DNA of 64,000 nucleotides, taken from contig CM059564.1 in the NCBI GenBank assembly GCA_030386875.1, positions 41,932,075 through 41,996,074 of the forward strand, in the 5' to 3' direction. The translations under genes and the position numbers were made by a program. This document shows positions 55,201 through 61,533 of the stretch, in pieces. The notes under the pieces were generated by a model, which did not search any database, had not been told where the DNA came from, and was given only the letters and a program-made list of their open reading frames with translations. Every line of letters begins with the position of its first letter. The first letter of the stretch is position 1. This DNA comes from Morinoia aosen. Lineage: Eukaryota; Arthropoda; Malacostraca; Amphipoda; Talitridae.

Positions 55201-57335
55201 AAAAACGTTAGAAAACATTTCAGACATACATTACGTAGAGTAGCCAAATTGGCTTTTTCTGGCCAAAATACCCAACTTTTTCAACGAAATTTTTAAATTT
55301 TAACCACAAAAAAGTGAGTTTGGTAACCCTGACAAAAGATATACCTCCGTTTCTCAAGTCCTCGGTCGAATATGAAAAAAAAATAAAGTTCAAGAGAATA
55401 TACAGTTGCTAATCAAAGTGTTTAAAGGACGAATATTCTATATCGAAAAATTACATCGATAGAAGAAAACATTGAACTATCTTTCGTTTAAAAAAAAGGT
55501 TAAATTTTATGAACCAGAAAAGTTGTCATATTTCTGTAAGCCATTTTTTTCCAAAGTGGATACTGCACAACATTAATTAAAACACAGAATTTATCTATAC
55601 CATATCATCAAACAGAACATTACAAGTGTAAGTTGACACTCCGGAACTACCTTTGACAATGCACAACATTAGTGAGTTGTTTGGTGGGGACGATCCAGGA
55701 TGGAGCGGTCTGTCCCTGCTGAGCTTTGGCACCGATGGGAGCCGCGGCAATTTTCCCAGACACAAAGTTGCTTTGTTTGCCGAAACTTAAAAATTGGCGA
55801 CCAGAAGGCTGCTGCTGCTGCTGGTGGTTCGATGTTCCAAACGAGTTCTGATTGAAAGAACGCCGCATAATATGAGAGTTAAAATTCTCATACGTATTGA
55901 GATCGATGCGATCAATGATGGCCTGCGAATTAGCATTGGTGTCGCAAACATTGGCCCGTTCGTTAATGAGATATTGCCTCGCATCCGCTGAATTTTGAGT
56001 GAAATGGCAGCTCGCATTGTAAACCTGCTCTCTAGAACTCCGACCGAAATGTCCTCTCGTCGAGAGTGAATTGTACTGGCCTGCCGTGAGCCGCTGAGTA
56101 CTGTTGAAGATGCGTTTGCTCAGGGTGCGGGACTGCAATTTTTTAGCCGAGTTGGAAGTGGGAGACAAATGAACCTGGTGGGAGCTGAAAGAATCTTGGC
56201 GAGGTTCGGCAGGATCGTTGAGACAGTGATGCAGAGGTAGAACTAAAGGACGTCTTTGTTTGGATTGCGGCATGTTGAACGAATTTCTACGACTCTCGTA
56301 TGAGAACGCGGCACTGGCATGCGCATTTTCATTCTTATTCAAACGGTTAAGGCTATTCACACTAGTATTTTCACACAAAACATTAGTATTATTTACAGAA
56401 GAATTGTGGCTACTCTGCCCGTGGTCCTCGGAAGGCCTTTCAACTAGCCGATCAATATTGTCGTGGTCTGAGGAGGCCCGATGATTCTGAACTGGTGTGC
56501 TTTCCTTTCTGTCATTCCCACATTCCGCTGACTGTTTCCCGCTAACTTGATCAGGCATTGCTCCATGCAAAGCCGAGGTAGTGGTTGTAGTCGACAGAGA
56601 GTTAGCGACATCGGTGTTCGACGTCGCAGTCGAGCATGTAACGAGCGGAGGCGACCGACAAAGCCGAGGAGGCGAGGACGGAAAAGACTTAGAGAAAGGC
56701 TGAGAAGGAGAACGGGAAAGTTGAGGAATGAGGGTTAGAGGAGGAGATGGTGACCTTAAACAAGTTTTTTCAGGAGCAATTTGAGCGGTACGCTGAAGAC
56801 TTAACGACTGACTCCTACGAACGAAAAAACTAGAAAATTTGGAATTCGCTGAAGAAGAAAAAGAAGCTTGCTTTGTGGGCGTTATGGCTACGACAGGTGC
56901 TGTACTGGACGGATGGTTATGAGAACTGACGGAGTACTGCAGATTTGCAACAGAAAGAACCTGAAGAGTGTTTGAAGTTTCGTCAACAGCTGTCACATGA
57001 TTTATAGTGATGGCCGACGAAGGGAGATAGCAGCTTTCTTCATCTGAGGGGCAATTGATTTTTGAAGGGCCAGATTCCTTCGAAGAACTGCATGAGGCAG
57101 TATGAACAGATGAGGCCTCTTCTTGCAGAACACTCCCGCTCCTTTTTACAGCAACGTCGGAGGCGTCGAAGGCAGAACACGATGCAGCGACGTCCTCTCC
57201 TTTGGGACGATCAATCAACTTTGAATTTAAATGCGGAGACAATGCAGGAGACGAGCAGAGGTCCTGGGACTTGTTTGCTGAGCATTTACATTTGCTGTGA
57301 ACGTTTTTGTTGCCCATGATTGTAAGTGGACGCAT
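15098..57335 (-). CDS. FRMPD4: FRMPD4 (Preso)-like scaffold: WW-PDZ-FERM protein, 23 exons
   Basis: The overall gene: join of the 23 minus-strand exons listed below, start ATG 57335, stop TAA 15098-15100. All intron phases agree and the coding length is 7,122 nt (2,373 residues). Order: Ser-rich N-terminus (1-561), WW (about 584-614), PDZ (about 626-702), linker, FERM (about 760-1082), long low-complexity tail, predicted helical bundle (about 2204-2373). In vertebrates FRMPD4 links PSD-95, Homer/mGluR5 and the cortex and supports dendritic spine shape; FERM binds phosphoinositides. FRMPD3 is similar but lacks the WW, so FRMPD4 fits best. The protein is much longer than human FRMPD4 (about 1,300 residues), mainly from exon 1 and the tail. 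Exon 1 is joined by phase only; upstream exons, alternative starts and isoforms remain open. Confidence 0.88.
16398..17435 (-). CDS. FRMPD4: FRMPD4-like exon 22 (Ser/Pro-rich)
   Basis: 1,038 nt. Begins [18 protein letters not shown], then [18 protein letters not shown], then about 280 residues rich in Ser, Asn and Pro with several proline runs ([15 protein letters not shown]) that look like SH3 ligands. Donor TCTCAG|GTGAGA. Confidence 0.9.
18058..18225 (-). CDS. FRMPD4: FRMPD4-like exon 21
   Basis: 168 nt, phase 0. Encodes [32 protein letters not shown] and [16 protein letters not shown] second AG six bases into the exon offers a minor alternative acceptor. Confidence 0.88.
18509..18730. mobile_element. 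TTAA-flanked MITE, copy 1 (intron 20)
   Basis: Right end CGCAGTCAAAGTGTTAA is the reverse of the family end TTAACACTTTGACTGCG. The interior has GAGTTTGTGACTACTGGTCG, shared with the copies at 25.3, 38.3 (reversed) and 53.6 kb. The left end is degraded. Confidence 0.65.
18866..19119 (-). CDS. FRMPD4: FRMPD4-like exon 20
   Basis: 254 nt. Ser/Ala-rich, then [19 protein letters not shown] and [16 protein letters not shown] at the end. Donor AAT|GTTAGT. Second of three IPPP-type motifs in the tail. Confidence 0.88.
19140..19262. repeat. Two tandem copies of about 63 bp, intron 19
   Basis: The segment TCCAGTGAGG(G)TTAGAAAGTA...ACGTGCCGTT occurs twice in a row upstream of exon 20. Confidence 0.55.
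19439..19565 (-). CDS. FRMPD4: FRMPD4-like exon 19
   Basis: 127 nt. Encodes [19 protein letters not shown] and a helical [15 protein letters not shown] segment. Acceptor TTGCGCAG, donor GCTG|GTATGA. Confidence 0.87.
20214..20542 (-). CDS. FRMPD4: FRMPD4-like exon 18
   Basis: 329 nt. Ends with [21 protein letters not shown]; human FRMPD4 has DIIDLTSLPPPEGDD, which ties the tail exons to the same family. Includes a helical [14 protein letters not shown] segment. Confidence 0.93.
20897..21017 (-). CDS. FRMPD4: FRMPD4-like exon 17 (polyQ)
   Basis: 121 nt. Acidic start [12 protein letters not shown], six Gln (three CAG, three CAA), then a Ser/Asp-rich segment. Donor CCTG|GTACGG. Confidence 0.87.
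21597..21725. repeat. 28-bp tandem array carrying exon 16 donor copies
   Basis: GCACCTGA starts at 21597, 21625, 21653, 21681 and 21709, an exact 28-bp period. The last is the real exon 16 donor (read on the minus strand as CAG|GTGC); all five keep CAG|GTGC and four keep CAG|GTGCGT. Confidence 0.9.
21713..21865 (-). CDS. FRMPD4: FRMPD4-like exon 16
   Basis: 153 nt, phase 0. Encodes [33 protein letters not shown] and [11 protein letters not shown]. Both its splice sites are copied in neighbouring repeats: the donor CTCAG|GTGCGT in a 28-bp array, the acceptor TTGATCAG|GTGATC at 21919 and 22351. Confidence 0.9.
21859..22380. repeat. 25-bp minisatellite bracketed by copies of the exon 16 acceptor region
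   Basis: About 16 copies of a 25-bp unit (CTATTCCAAAATTTTAACTAC and variants) from 21952 to 22346. A ~30-bp segment like GATCACCTGATCAAGTTACC occurs at 21859 (the real exon 16 acceptor), 21919 and 22351. Confidence 0.88.
23428..23515. repeat. Dispersed repeat fragment
   Basis: The reverse complement of CGGCAGTACCGCCTGGTGTT and neighbouring CCCGTTGGGAAAAGGG resembles 26625-26700. Family unknown. Confidence 0.35.
24215..24446 (-). CDS. FRMPD4: FRMPD4-like exon 15
   Basis: 232 nt. Begins [12 protein letters not shown] (human FRMPD4 has NSVYANIGD in this part), then Ser/Asn/Gly-rich sequence and [18 protein letters not shown]. Donor AGCGAG|GTATTT. Confidence 0.85.
24840..24934 (-). CDS. FRMPD4: FRMPD4-like exon 14
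   Basis: 95 nt, ends phase 2. Encodes [19 protein letters not shown] and a short acidic end. Acceptor TTGTTCCGCAG, donor AAAAC|GTGAGA. Confidence 0.82.
25292..25516. mobile_element. TTAA-flanked MITE, copy 2 (intron 13)
   Basis: Left end TTAACACTCTGACTGCAATTAG; right end GGCTGTCAAAGTATCA as inverted partner. The body shares GAGTTTGTGACTACTGGTCGG with copy 1. Confidence 0.7.
25562..25728 (-). CDS. FRMPD4: FRMPD4-like exon 13 (post-FERM linker)
   Basis: 167 nt. Encodes [18 protein letters not shown], a Ser/Thr-rich segment and [18 protein letters not shown]. Two APPY motifs (possible WW ligands) lie at its ends. Confidence 0.88.
26134..26263 (-). CDS. FRMPD4: FRMPD4-like exon 12 (FERM F3 C-terminal helix)
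   Basis: 130 nt. [20 protein letters not shown] then YYSLLAEK is the last strand and the closing helix of F3 (family: LTAGYYRLLVDS). Donor CAAG|GTCAGT. Confidence 0.93.
26380..26561. mobile_element. hAT-type MITE, 182 bp (intron 11-12 region)
   Basis: Ends CAATGGTTCTTAACC and GGTTAAGAACCCCTG are inverted repeats of hAT style, flanked by the 8-bp near-duplicates CATTAAGG (26372-26379) and CACTAAGG (26562-26569). Non-coding. Confidence 0.75.
27433..27540 (-). CDS. FRMPD4: FRMPD4-like exon 11 (FERM F3)
   Basis: 108 nt, phase 0. Encodes [20 protein letters not shown] then [12 protein letters not shown], central strands of F3. Donor AAAGAG|GTAACG. Confidence 0.9.
27779..27856 (-). CDS. FRMPD4: FRMPD4-like exon 10 (FERM F3)
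   Basis: 78 nt, phase 0. [18 protein letters not shown] is the F3 strand region (family: TLLVGPRYGISH). The acceptor ATCTTCCAG|GAGGCA abuts a SINE-like insertion. Confidence 0.93.
27865..28221 (-). mobile_element. SINE-like element, copy 1, abutting exon 10 acceptor
   Basis: Member of the family also at 45.8, 49.1, 59.7 and 61.5 kb. Read on the minus strand it starts CCCCCAGGGGGATACAA and ends in an AT-rich tail TTAACATTTAATTTAATC. Flanks TTGCCTCCTGGAAGA (27850-27864) and TTGGCTCCGGGAAAA (28222-28236) match at 12 of 15 bases and look like an aged target duplication. The left flank contains the exon 10 splice acceptor. Confidence 0.7.
28733..28955 (-). CDS. FRMPD4: FRMPD4-like exon 9 (FERM F2 to F3)
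   Basis: 223 nt. [18 protein letters not shown] and KLLSHLLKV, then an Ala/Gly insert, and [18 protein letters not shown] leading into the PH-like F3 lobe. Donor GTTATG|GTAAAT. The acceptor TTTTGCAG is preceded within about ten bases by a 30-bp tandem array. Confidence 0.94.
28963..29135. repeat. 30-bp tandem array upstream of exon 9
   Basis: About 5 copies of TTTGATTATTTATTGCTTGA plus a variable end, ending within ten bases of the exon 9 acceptor. Confidence 0.8.
29631..29770 (-). CDS. FRMPD4: FRMPD4-like exon 8 (FERM F2)
   Basis: 140 nt. [15 protein letters not shown] and [13 protein letters not shown] are the acyl-CoA-binding-like F2 helices. Donor GTCGA|GTGAGT. Confidence 0.94.
30482..30710. 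repeat. 18-bp tandem array at the exon 7 donor
   Basis: About 13 copies of an 18-bp unit, minus strand GTTACTCTCCTTGCTTAG. The exon 7 donor GTACTCTCC is itself the first unit. Most units read TTAG|GT at their junction. Confidence 0.85.
30711..30830 (-). CDS. FRMPD4: FRMPD4-like exon 7 (F1-F2 junction)
   Basis: 120 nt, phase 0. Encodes [20 protein letters not shown] then [10 protein letters not shown], the F1/F2 boundary of FERM. Donor CATCAG|GTACTC sits at the very edge of an 18-bp tandem array. Confidence 0.93.
30893..32366. repeat. 19-bp minisatellite filling intron 6
   Basis: About 75 units of 19 bp. Three variant blocks: GCATTTTGGAAATGTATTT (about 30970-31380), a mixed block with GCAATTTGCATTTTGAAAAC insertions (31380-31830), and GTATTTTGAAAACGTATTT (31860-32320). 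The minus-strand unit contains no stop triplet in any phase, so all three frames are open. Confidence 0.95.
32379..32624 (-). CDS. FRMPD4: FRMPD4-like exon 6 (FERM F1 lobe)
   Basis: 246 nt. [31 protein letters not shown], then HFSL-like [11 protein letters not shown] form the ubiquitin-like F1 lobe. Acceptor TTTCAACAG, donor AGTAGA|GTAAGT. The reading frame runs past the donor without a stop into the intron 6 satellite. Confidence 0.95.
34610..34990. repeat. 32-bp tandem array, intron 5
   Basis: About 11 copies of GATATTAGTTAACCTCTTAA plus CGATAATATTGG, confirmed by a 32-bp step between GTTAACCT blocks at 34683 and 34715. Confidence 0.88.
35134..35253 (-). CDS. FRMPD4: FRMPD4-like exon 5 (PDZ-FERM linker)
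   Basis: 120 nt, phase 0 on both sides. Encodes the family-specific linker [20 protein letters not shown] and [12 protein letters not shown]. Acceptor CTACCCGCAG, donor GAAGTG|GTCAGT (weaker than the others). Confidence 0.9.
35330..35730. repeat. 20-bp tandem array, intron 4, decaying rightward
   Basis: ACTCGAATTTTTAAAAATCT repeats at a 20-bp step to about 35495, then diverges through CAGATTTCTGGGAGCTATT-like units. Confidence 0.8.
35870..36255. repeat. 70-76-bp tandem array carrying exon 4 (PDZ) donor copies
   Basis: Six copies of the exon 4 end plus donor, near 35882, 35958, 36034, 36105, 36181 and the real one at 36252. On the minus strand they read GACAAC|GTAAGT, GACAAC|GTGAGA, GACAAC|GTGAGT, GACAACGCGACT (site lost) and GACGAA|GTGAGT. 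Confidence 0.88.
36253..36421 (-). CDS. FRMPD4: FRMPD4-like exon 4 (PDZ core)
   Basis: 169 nt. Encodes [16 protein letters not shown] then [19 protein letters not shown] and [14 protein letters not shown], the second half of the PDZ domain. Donor CTCGACAAT|GTGAGT; this exon end and donor are repeated downstream in the intron (35880-36255). Confidence 0.95.
38228..38446. mobile_element. TTAA-type MITE, copy 3 (reverse orientation)
   Basis: Ends TTATCACTTGGACCGCAACG and TTGCGGTCAAAGTGTTG are inverted repeats; the body carries the reverse of GACTACTGGTCGGTCAGCA. It ends 27 bases from the exon 3 donor. Confidence 0.7.
38474..38620 (-). CDS. FRMPD4: FRMPD4-like exon 3 (WW end, PDZ start)
   Basis: 147 nt. 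[13 protein letters not shown] completes the WW domain; here the second Trp position is occupied by Tyr (TTTYSDPR). After an acidic linker the PDZ begins with RTVTLSRH and the carboxylate-binding loop region [11 protein letters not shown], a near-exact match to FRMPD4/FRMPD3. Donor GTCAG|GTGAGC. Confidence 0.95.
39420..39539 (-). CDS. FRMPD4: FRMPD4-like exon 2 (WW domain, first half)
   Basis: 120 nt. Encodes ...[12 protein letters not shown] then [18 protein letters not shown], the first Trp and the first two strands of a WW domain. Acceptor GCCCGCAG|TCACGC, donor ATCAA|GTGAGT. The acceptor lies in a tandem array (see 39528-39865). Confidence 0.92.
39528..39865. repeat. ~100-bp tandem array carrying exon 2 (WW) acceptor copies
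   Basis: Four copies of the exon 2 start and its acceptor: the real one (39540), then near 39649, 39755 and 39848. Minus-strand reads are CCCGCAG|TCACGCAGCGGGC, TTTGCAG|TCATGCAGCG, CTTGCAG|ATACCCACC and CCCGCAG|TCACGCAGCGGGC. Spacer blocks GAAATTAGTGAC and TCATAGAT...TTTGACT also repeat. Confidence 0.85.
39866..44775. other. Intron 1 of the FRMPD4-like gene, 3' part
   Basis: Apart from the GC-rich repeat at 40.4 kb, no gene or known element was recognised. Short open frames (for example 43442-43780, 112 codons, Lys/Arg-rich) show no family features. Confidence 0.4.
40400..40780. repeat. GC-rich tandem repeat, three copies of 89-96 bp
   Basis: GTGGGTACCGCCTACGCCGT and CCGCTAGGGCAACAGAAGT recur with steps of 96 and 89 bp (CCGTAT at 40514, 40610, 40699). 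The block is clearly more GC-rich than the intron around it. No coding or RNA structure was identified. Confidence 0.75.
44776..45005. mobile_element. TTAA-flanked MITE, copy 4 (best preserved)
   Basis: Starts TTAACACGTTGACTGCGA and ends TGCAACTAACGTGTTAA-like (CGCAACTAACGTGTTAA), with TTAA on both outer edges. Two perfect short palindromes lie inside: CGACCCACCGGTGGGTCG (44796-44813) and CGACCCATCGATGGGTCG. TTAA targets are typical of piggyBac- and Kolobok-type elements. Confidence 0.78.
45846..46132 (-). mobile_element. SINE-like element, copy 2 (diverged)
   Basis: Shares GGAGCACCATTTAGTATGG, AGGAAAATAGTAGGTGATGA and the CTCGGTACCTCACATT block with the other copies; ends are eroded. Confidence 0.6.
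46133..49120. other. Intron 1, middle part
   Basis: No coding exon or repeat family recognised. A 123-codon minus-strand frame at 48302-48673 has no recognisable domain. Confidence 0.4.
49121..49454 (-). mobile_element. SINE-like element, copy 3
   Basis: Contains TAGTTTAAGCCTCCCTAACCGC, the internal A-rich block and the ending CACATATTCCCCCTCA...TATCCTCCTGAGGGG. The left (3') end shows an ATTAG repeat (AGATTAGATTAGATG), which may be the element's tail. Confidence 0.75.
50260..50480. repeat. 30-33-bp degenerate tandem array, intron 1
   Basis: About 6 units of the type CATTCAAGCATATTCAGGTA plus AAAATGTCAACAG. Confidence 0.75.
51080..51480. repeat. Degenerate purine-rich tandem repeat, intron 1
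   Basis: Blocks GCAGTGGTGGCAAAGG(G)AG, AAAGTGGAAG and GGGAATGTGTTAACATTGTT recur 4-5 times with variable spacing. Confidence 0.6.
52018..52125. repeat. Short direct repeat, 79 bp apart
   Basis: GAGAGACATGCTCGTCGAGC occurs near 52021 and again near 52100. Confidence 0.55.
52982..53224. repeat. 16-bp minisatellite, about 15 copies
   Basis: GTCAGTGGTCATTCAT in near-perfect tandem. It contains no stop triplet in any plus-strand phase, which explains the overlapping open frames here; they are not genes. Confidence 0.92.
53556..53750. mobile_element. TTAA-type MITE, copy 5 (right end truncated)
   Basis: Left end TTAACACGTTAGCTGCGG; the interior has GAGTTGGTGACTGCTGGTTGG as in the other copies. 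The right terminal repeat is not recognisable. Confidence 0.65.
53751..55141. other. Intron 1, 5' part
   Basis: No gene, exon or repeat recognised. Confidence 0.4.
55180..55207 (-). promoter_or_regulatory. Candidate recursive splice site (zero-length exon) in intron 1
   Basis: The minus strand reads TTTTTCCCTTCTTGTTTTCC followed by AG|GTACGTGT (junction 55184/55183): a long pyrimidine tract, acceptor AG and at once a good donor. Read as a real 42-nt exon (55183-55142, donor TTG|GTAAAG) it would bring an early stop after exon 1, so stepwise intron removal is the better reading. Confidence 0.4.
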
Positions 57336-57350
57336 AGAGATACTGCGATC
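55651..57350 (-). CDS. FRMPD4: FRMPD4-like exon 1 (Ser-rich N-terminus)
   Basis: A 1,700-nt exon between acceptor CTTATTTTAG and donor AAAG|GTAGTT. Five codons (DRSIS) precede Met 57335; a second Met is at 57317 ([12 protein letters not shown]). It encodes about 560 residues of Ser-, Asn- and Pro-rich sequence with no recognised domain; RSPSPP, SRSPSQP and CRSPP repeats are possible SH3 or proline-directed kinase sites. It ends with two bases AG, which pair with the T that begins exon 2 to give Ser, so the phases match over a 16.1-kb intron. It could instead belong to a separate upstream gene, because no protein homology was recognised here. Confidence 0.65.
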
Positions 57351-59676
57351 CTAAAATAAGGGAATGTTCTTCTGCTACAGAGTATTTTTGAACTCGAGTT
57401 GCAACGCACGTCAGTGTTACATCAATATAACTACAGACGTATGCTCGGGTTAAGAAAGTAGAATGAGCTATAAAATTGAGCTTCCAAAAAAGATATTATT
57501 GACCTAGAAATTATCTGAAAAATATGGAACGTTTTCAATCCATTATACGTTTCCCATGCGAAAAAATCAGCAGTCATTCTAAAATCCGTGTAACATTCAC
57601 ATGTAAGAAAAATATCTATACGAAATATCTTTCTTTAAAGCTTTCGAAACCTTAAGAAATAAAAAAGGTGAAGCTTAAGGTTAGAATGAGCGAAATACTG
57701 TCGTTTAATGATGGTCTAGTCTAGAGCATGGTTATTCCGTGAACAGCTTACATAAGTTAAAAAATGGTACACCTTAACTACCGACGCAAAATTTCGTATT
57801 TCTTTTTGAAATTCGAAAATTTCACACAGAAGCATAAAATAAGTAAAGAGCTTATGTACCAACAAACTTTTACGTTCCGTCAACTATGGAAAGTTATCAA
57901 TGAGGAAAAATATAATGTAAAGTAGGAGAACATTAAGTATTATATTATATACACGATAAAACACCGAGAAAAAATTGTGAATCATATTAAAAAATACAAC
58001 GAAGAAATAGCGAAGAAGACATGGAAACTGAAAAAAGTAAAGTAGGCACGAATGACAAAAGTCCAAAAGAACTATCTATAACTGAACTACCTAACTGTTG
58101 AAATAAAGTACATAAATGAAGCTATCTTACAACCAGCTGTACTGAAAGGTCAACTTAAAATAGCCTCTACTACGTTAAACAACTCACAACCCCTTTCATC
58201 ATCTGCCACAACCGTGATCCCTGCTTTACGGAGAGAACGTGTGCAGGGTAAGTGAAACATTCGGCCTAAACGCCGTAGAGTTTCATCCATCAGTGTCGGG
58301 TTTTAAGTCTCGGGAACACGGCGGGGGAGAGAGCGTCCCAGTAAAGTGATAGTCGCCGAGACTGGGACTGACGCGCTCTGAATAAAACTGTCGCTATTGA
58401 ATAGCACACCGGCTGTGAGAGATCACTGATACTAACATCGCACGCTCCTCGCTCGGAATACCAACGGCAAAATAAGCAGAGAATGAATGCGTCGAAAAAC
58501 GCCGTCGTAAGGAGGAGATAAAATAGAAATGCCAGAGGATCGGGCCAGAAAAATGAATGAATATCAAGAATGATGTTTTTGGGCTTCTAGAAAAGCTTGT
58601 GTTCGAGGGATTGAAATGGAATTCGTTTATACACAAGAAATAGACAAAATCAAAAGAAAAAGTCTACTGAGAAGCCAGAGTTGTATATTCGTAAGCTTCA
58701 AATGAAGAAGTCATGGAAAAGATATACGAAATACTCAAGTTACATCTTTGTATATTACGTGCGTTCAAATAGTCATTCAAGCAGCAGTATTATCGTCAGT
58801 GGCAACCGAATAAAATTCAGAAGCCAACAGTGGACATTCCTAGTTGTTTTCTGCTATTGAATTTCTATGAAATTAAGCTTCAGATTTTATTATTTAATTA
58901 TTACTTCTAAGAGTGAACCATAACTCATTTCACGTGCGTTTCGATAATTACCAACAAGATTGCGTGTTTTCTGTCACTTTACAGGGTCTTTCACGACACC
59001 ATGTTCATGATGTCGGCACCAACGATTGCGTGCTTGCGCTAAAACTGTAATAAAGCAACTGAGGGAACATGCAGTAAACGTGGACGATGACAAGAGCTTA
59101 TAACATAAAATGCCAGAATCGGAGATCTATACAGTAGATATCTATGAACTCCATGCATATAAGCATGGGCTTTGGGCGAAATAGGAATGAAGACTGGTAG
59201 GTTATCTCGTTGAGAACGCACGCAAACAAGGCTTTATTTCTCGCGCTGTGGTCCTGGGTGTGAACGATCGACTTGCAGAGAGAAGCAAACTTATTCTTTC
59301 AGAATGAAATCTTTTTCTTTTGTGACTGTAATGATAAATAAATACGGTTCCCACGTACCTGTGGACGGTAGACGTATGACTCAAGTCAAACAAAATATCC
59401 GTGAACCATTCAAATGTATAGAATTATAGAAGTATTACCAGCAAAAAAACTTTGAAGGCAACAGCATTCTGGCAACTTAGATGATTTTCAAAACACCTAG
59501 AACAATTAAGATCGCTATATTGCTGCACTGACGGCAGCAGGAGCAGCATCAATTGTCAGCACGTCAAGCCTCGAAGCAACATAACAATGGAGATCCAAAC
59601 AAGCAGATTCGGCGCAGCTCAAGGAACAGCATTATGGCAGGAAAAATGCCAGTTCCGAATAAAAATGAAGGTAGAA
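57351..59676. other. DNA upstream of FRMPD4-like exon 1
   Basis: Intron or 5' flank. No upstream exon, promoter motif or repeat could be assigned. Confidence 0.4.
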
Positions 59677-60050
59677 AATTAGGTTAGATTAGTTTGAAAC
59701 TACCTAACTACCCACACCAAAGGTGTTCGAAAGAGATTAAGGAGAAATGCACCATTTAGAGTGGAGCTCTGAAAACTTAAAAATCCATGCACAATATATG
59801 CTTCCAATACTCAGGCTCCCCTGAGTATTGGAAGAACAATTAAGGAAAGGAGATAATGAAAAAAGGAAAGCTGAAGAATAAAGTAATAGGTGCTGAAAAA
59901 CAAAACAGCAGTAAACAAAAAATAGATACTTCGTGGTAAAACCAAAAACCTATTCTGGATCAACTAAAAAAAGGCACCTAACCTCCAGCTCAGGCCCTCA
60001 CATGTTTTCTAAAAGCGCTCATTTTCCTATATACAGTGACTACATAACCC
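59677..60050 (-). mobile_element. SINE-like element, copy 4, with internal hairpin
   Basis: Shares GAACTACC/CTAACTACCCACACC-, GCACCATTTAGAGTGGAG and CAGCTCAGGCCCTCACATG blocks. It contains the perfect inverted pair CTTCCAATACTCAGG (59801-59815) and CCTGAGTATTGGAAG (59820-59834), absent from the other copies. Confidence 0.65.
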
Positions 60051-60239
60051 TAAGTGAGAGAAATAAACGCGTGAAAGTCGATGATGTCAACTGCGACACG
60101 AGAGTCATGAGAGCGTAACGAGAGCACGAGCTTTAGATAGAACACTTCACAAGACATCACCAGGACAGTAAACACGGCACCAGAATACAAGCAGTAACTG
60201 CATCATTTCAGAGAAAATAGCGTTACGTGGCTAAAATTC

Positions 60240-60520
60240 TATCTCAATGTAGAGAGAACATCTTCACAAATATCAAGAGCAACCGCAGTGGCAACAGCAT
60301 CACAACTTCAAGAGTAATAATAACATTACAGAGAAGATAGCATTTGAACTTTCAGAGTAGTCGCATCAATACAATTAAGGTAACATCACAACTTCGAAAG
60401 CTATCGCATCATTACAAGAGAAGCAGCGCCATAAATATCTAGAGAAATCTCATTATCACAATAAAGGCAGCCTCACAACTTCAGAAGCAATCACATCATT
60501 ACAGTGAGGGCAGCATTTCC
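60240..60520. repeat. Degenerate array of about 40-bp units
   Basis: Phrases of the type CACAACTTCAGAAGCAATC and ACATCATTACAGAGAAG recur about six times. Confidence 0.5.
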
Positions 60521-60899
60521 AGTCTTCGTACCAGCAGAAAAACATCGAGTGAAAAACACCTCCCAATGGAAACCAGAGGGACGTCATTGATCGCACTCAC
60601 ATCAACGAGGGCGCAAGGCACGTAAACGACCTTCACAATAAAGGGTGGCACAGACTATAGAGCACGGTAGAGGAAACAAGGTAGGGTCATTTCTATGGGG
60701 GAAAATACACTTCTTCTTGTTCAGCTAACCAATAGAAAGGCTCTATATCAAACAAACTTCAAGACGTCACCGAAACGCTATGTCATTAGGCCAATGGTGG
60801 AGACGTATTTGGGGGTAGCAGTGCTACCAGAAGCAAAATGAGCGCTGCCATTGGTTCGTTGCCGTGACATCAGCAAACCTACATAGTCGACAGAAAAAA

Positions 60900-61040
60900 G
60901 AGTGTCCACAAAAAATGTATCCACTGACCGATGTAGGTATGAATGATACCGGAACCATATATCAGAATTAAACTGTTGAGTGATTCCGGTATCAAATATA
61001 CATATATCGGTTAGTTGATACATTTTTTGCAGACACCCTG
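60900..61040. mobile_element. Short inverted-repeat element (about 140 bp)
   Basis: AGTGTCCACAAAAAATGTATC at the left is matched by the reverse complement of GATACATTTTTTGCAGACACCCT at the right, with pairing continuing to GATACCGGAA/TTCCGGTATC around a 28-bp loop. Possibly a mariner-like MITE; no clear target duplication. Confidence 0.6.
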
Positions 61041-61517
61041 AATACTGTCTCAACGCAAATACAATGCTTGAATTAAGGTGACTCATAAAATAGGTACGAG
61101 AAAGAACTTCACAGGCTCACAGCTGAAAAACAATAACGTAAACCAAATAAAAATACAAATACCCTGTTTGGATGTTCGGGATACTCACCCGAATGCATAG
61201 TAGAGAATCTGTCAAGTAAATTGACAGAAGTCCGAAGCGAAAACATGAGATTAAGAGCAATAACCATTTACAATTTTCTCAAAGCACGGCGGAGCATAGT
61301 TCCCAGTGAAATGATTCGCCTATCACCAACTGCTCTAATGAAATACGGAGTAGTCTACACTCTGTTGAGATCAAAGCCAGTCTCAAGCAAGTTAACATTC
61401 AGGCCTTCTCCAGCCACAGAGCTCTACTCGTGTACGTTGTTGCTGCCTTGGTTGCCTCGGAGAGATGCAAGAAGCCACCGCTGCTCAGAAGTCTAGCAGG
61501 CACAGGCAAGCCTCATT

Positions 61518-61533
61518 CCAAGTCTAACAATTA
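61518..61533. repeat. Target-site duplication of SINE-like copy 5 (left)
   Basis: CCAAGTCTAACAATTA, identical to 61883-61898. Confidence 0.85.
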
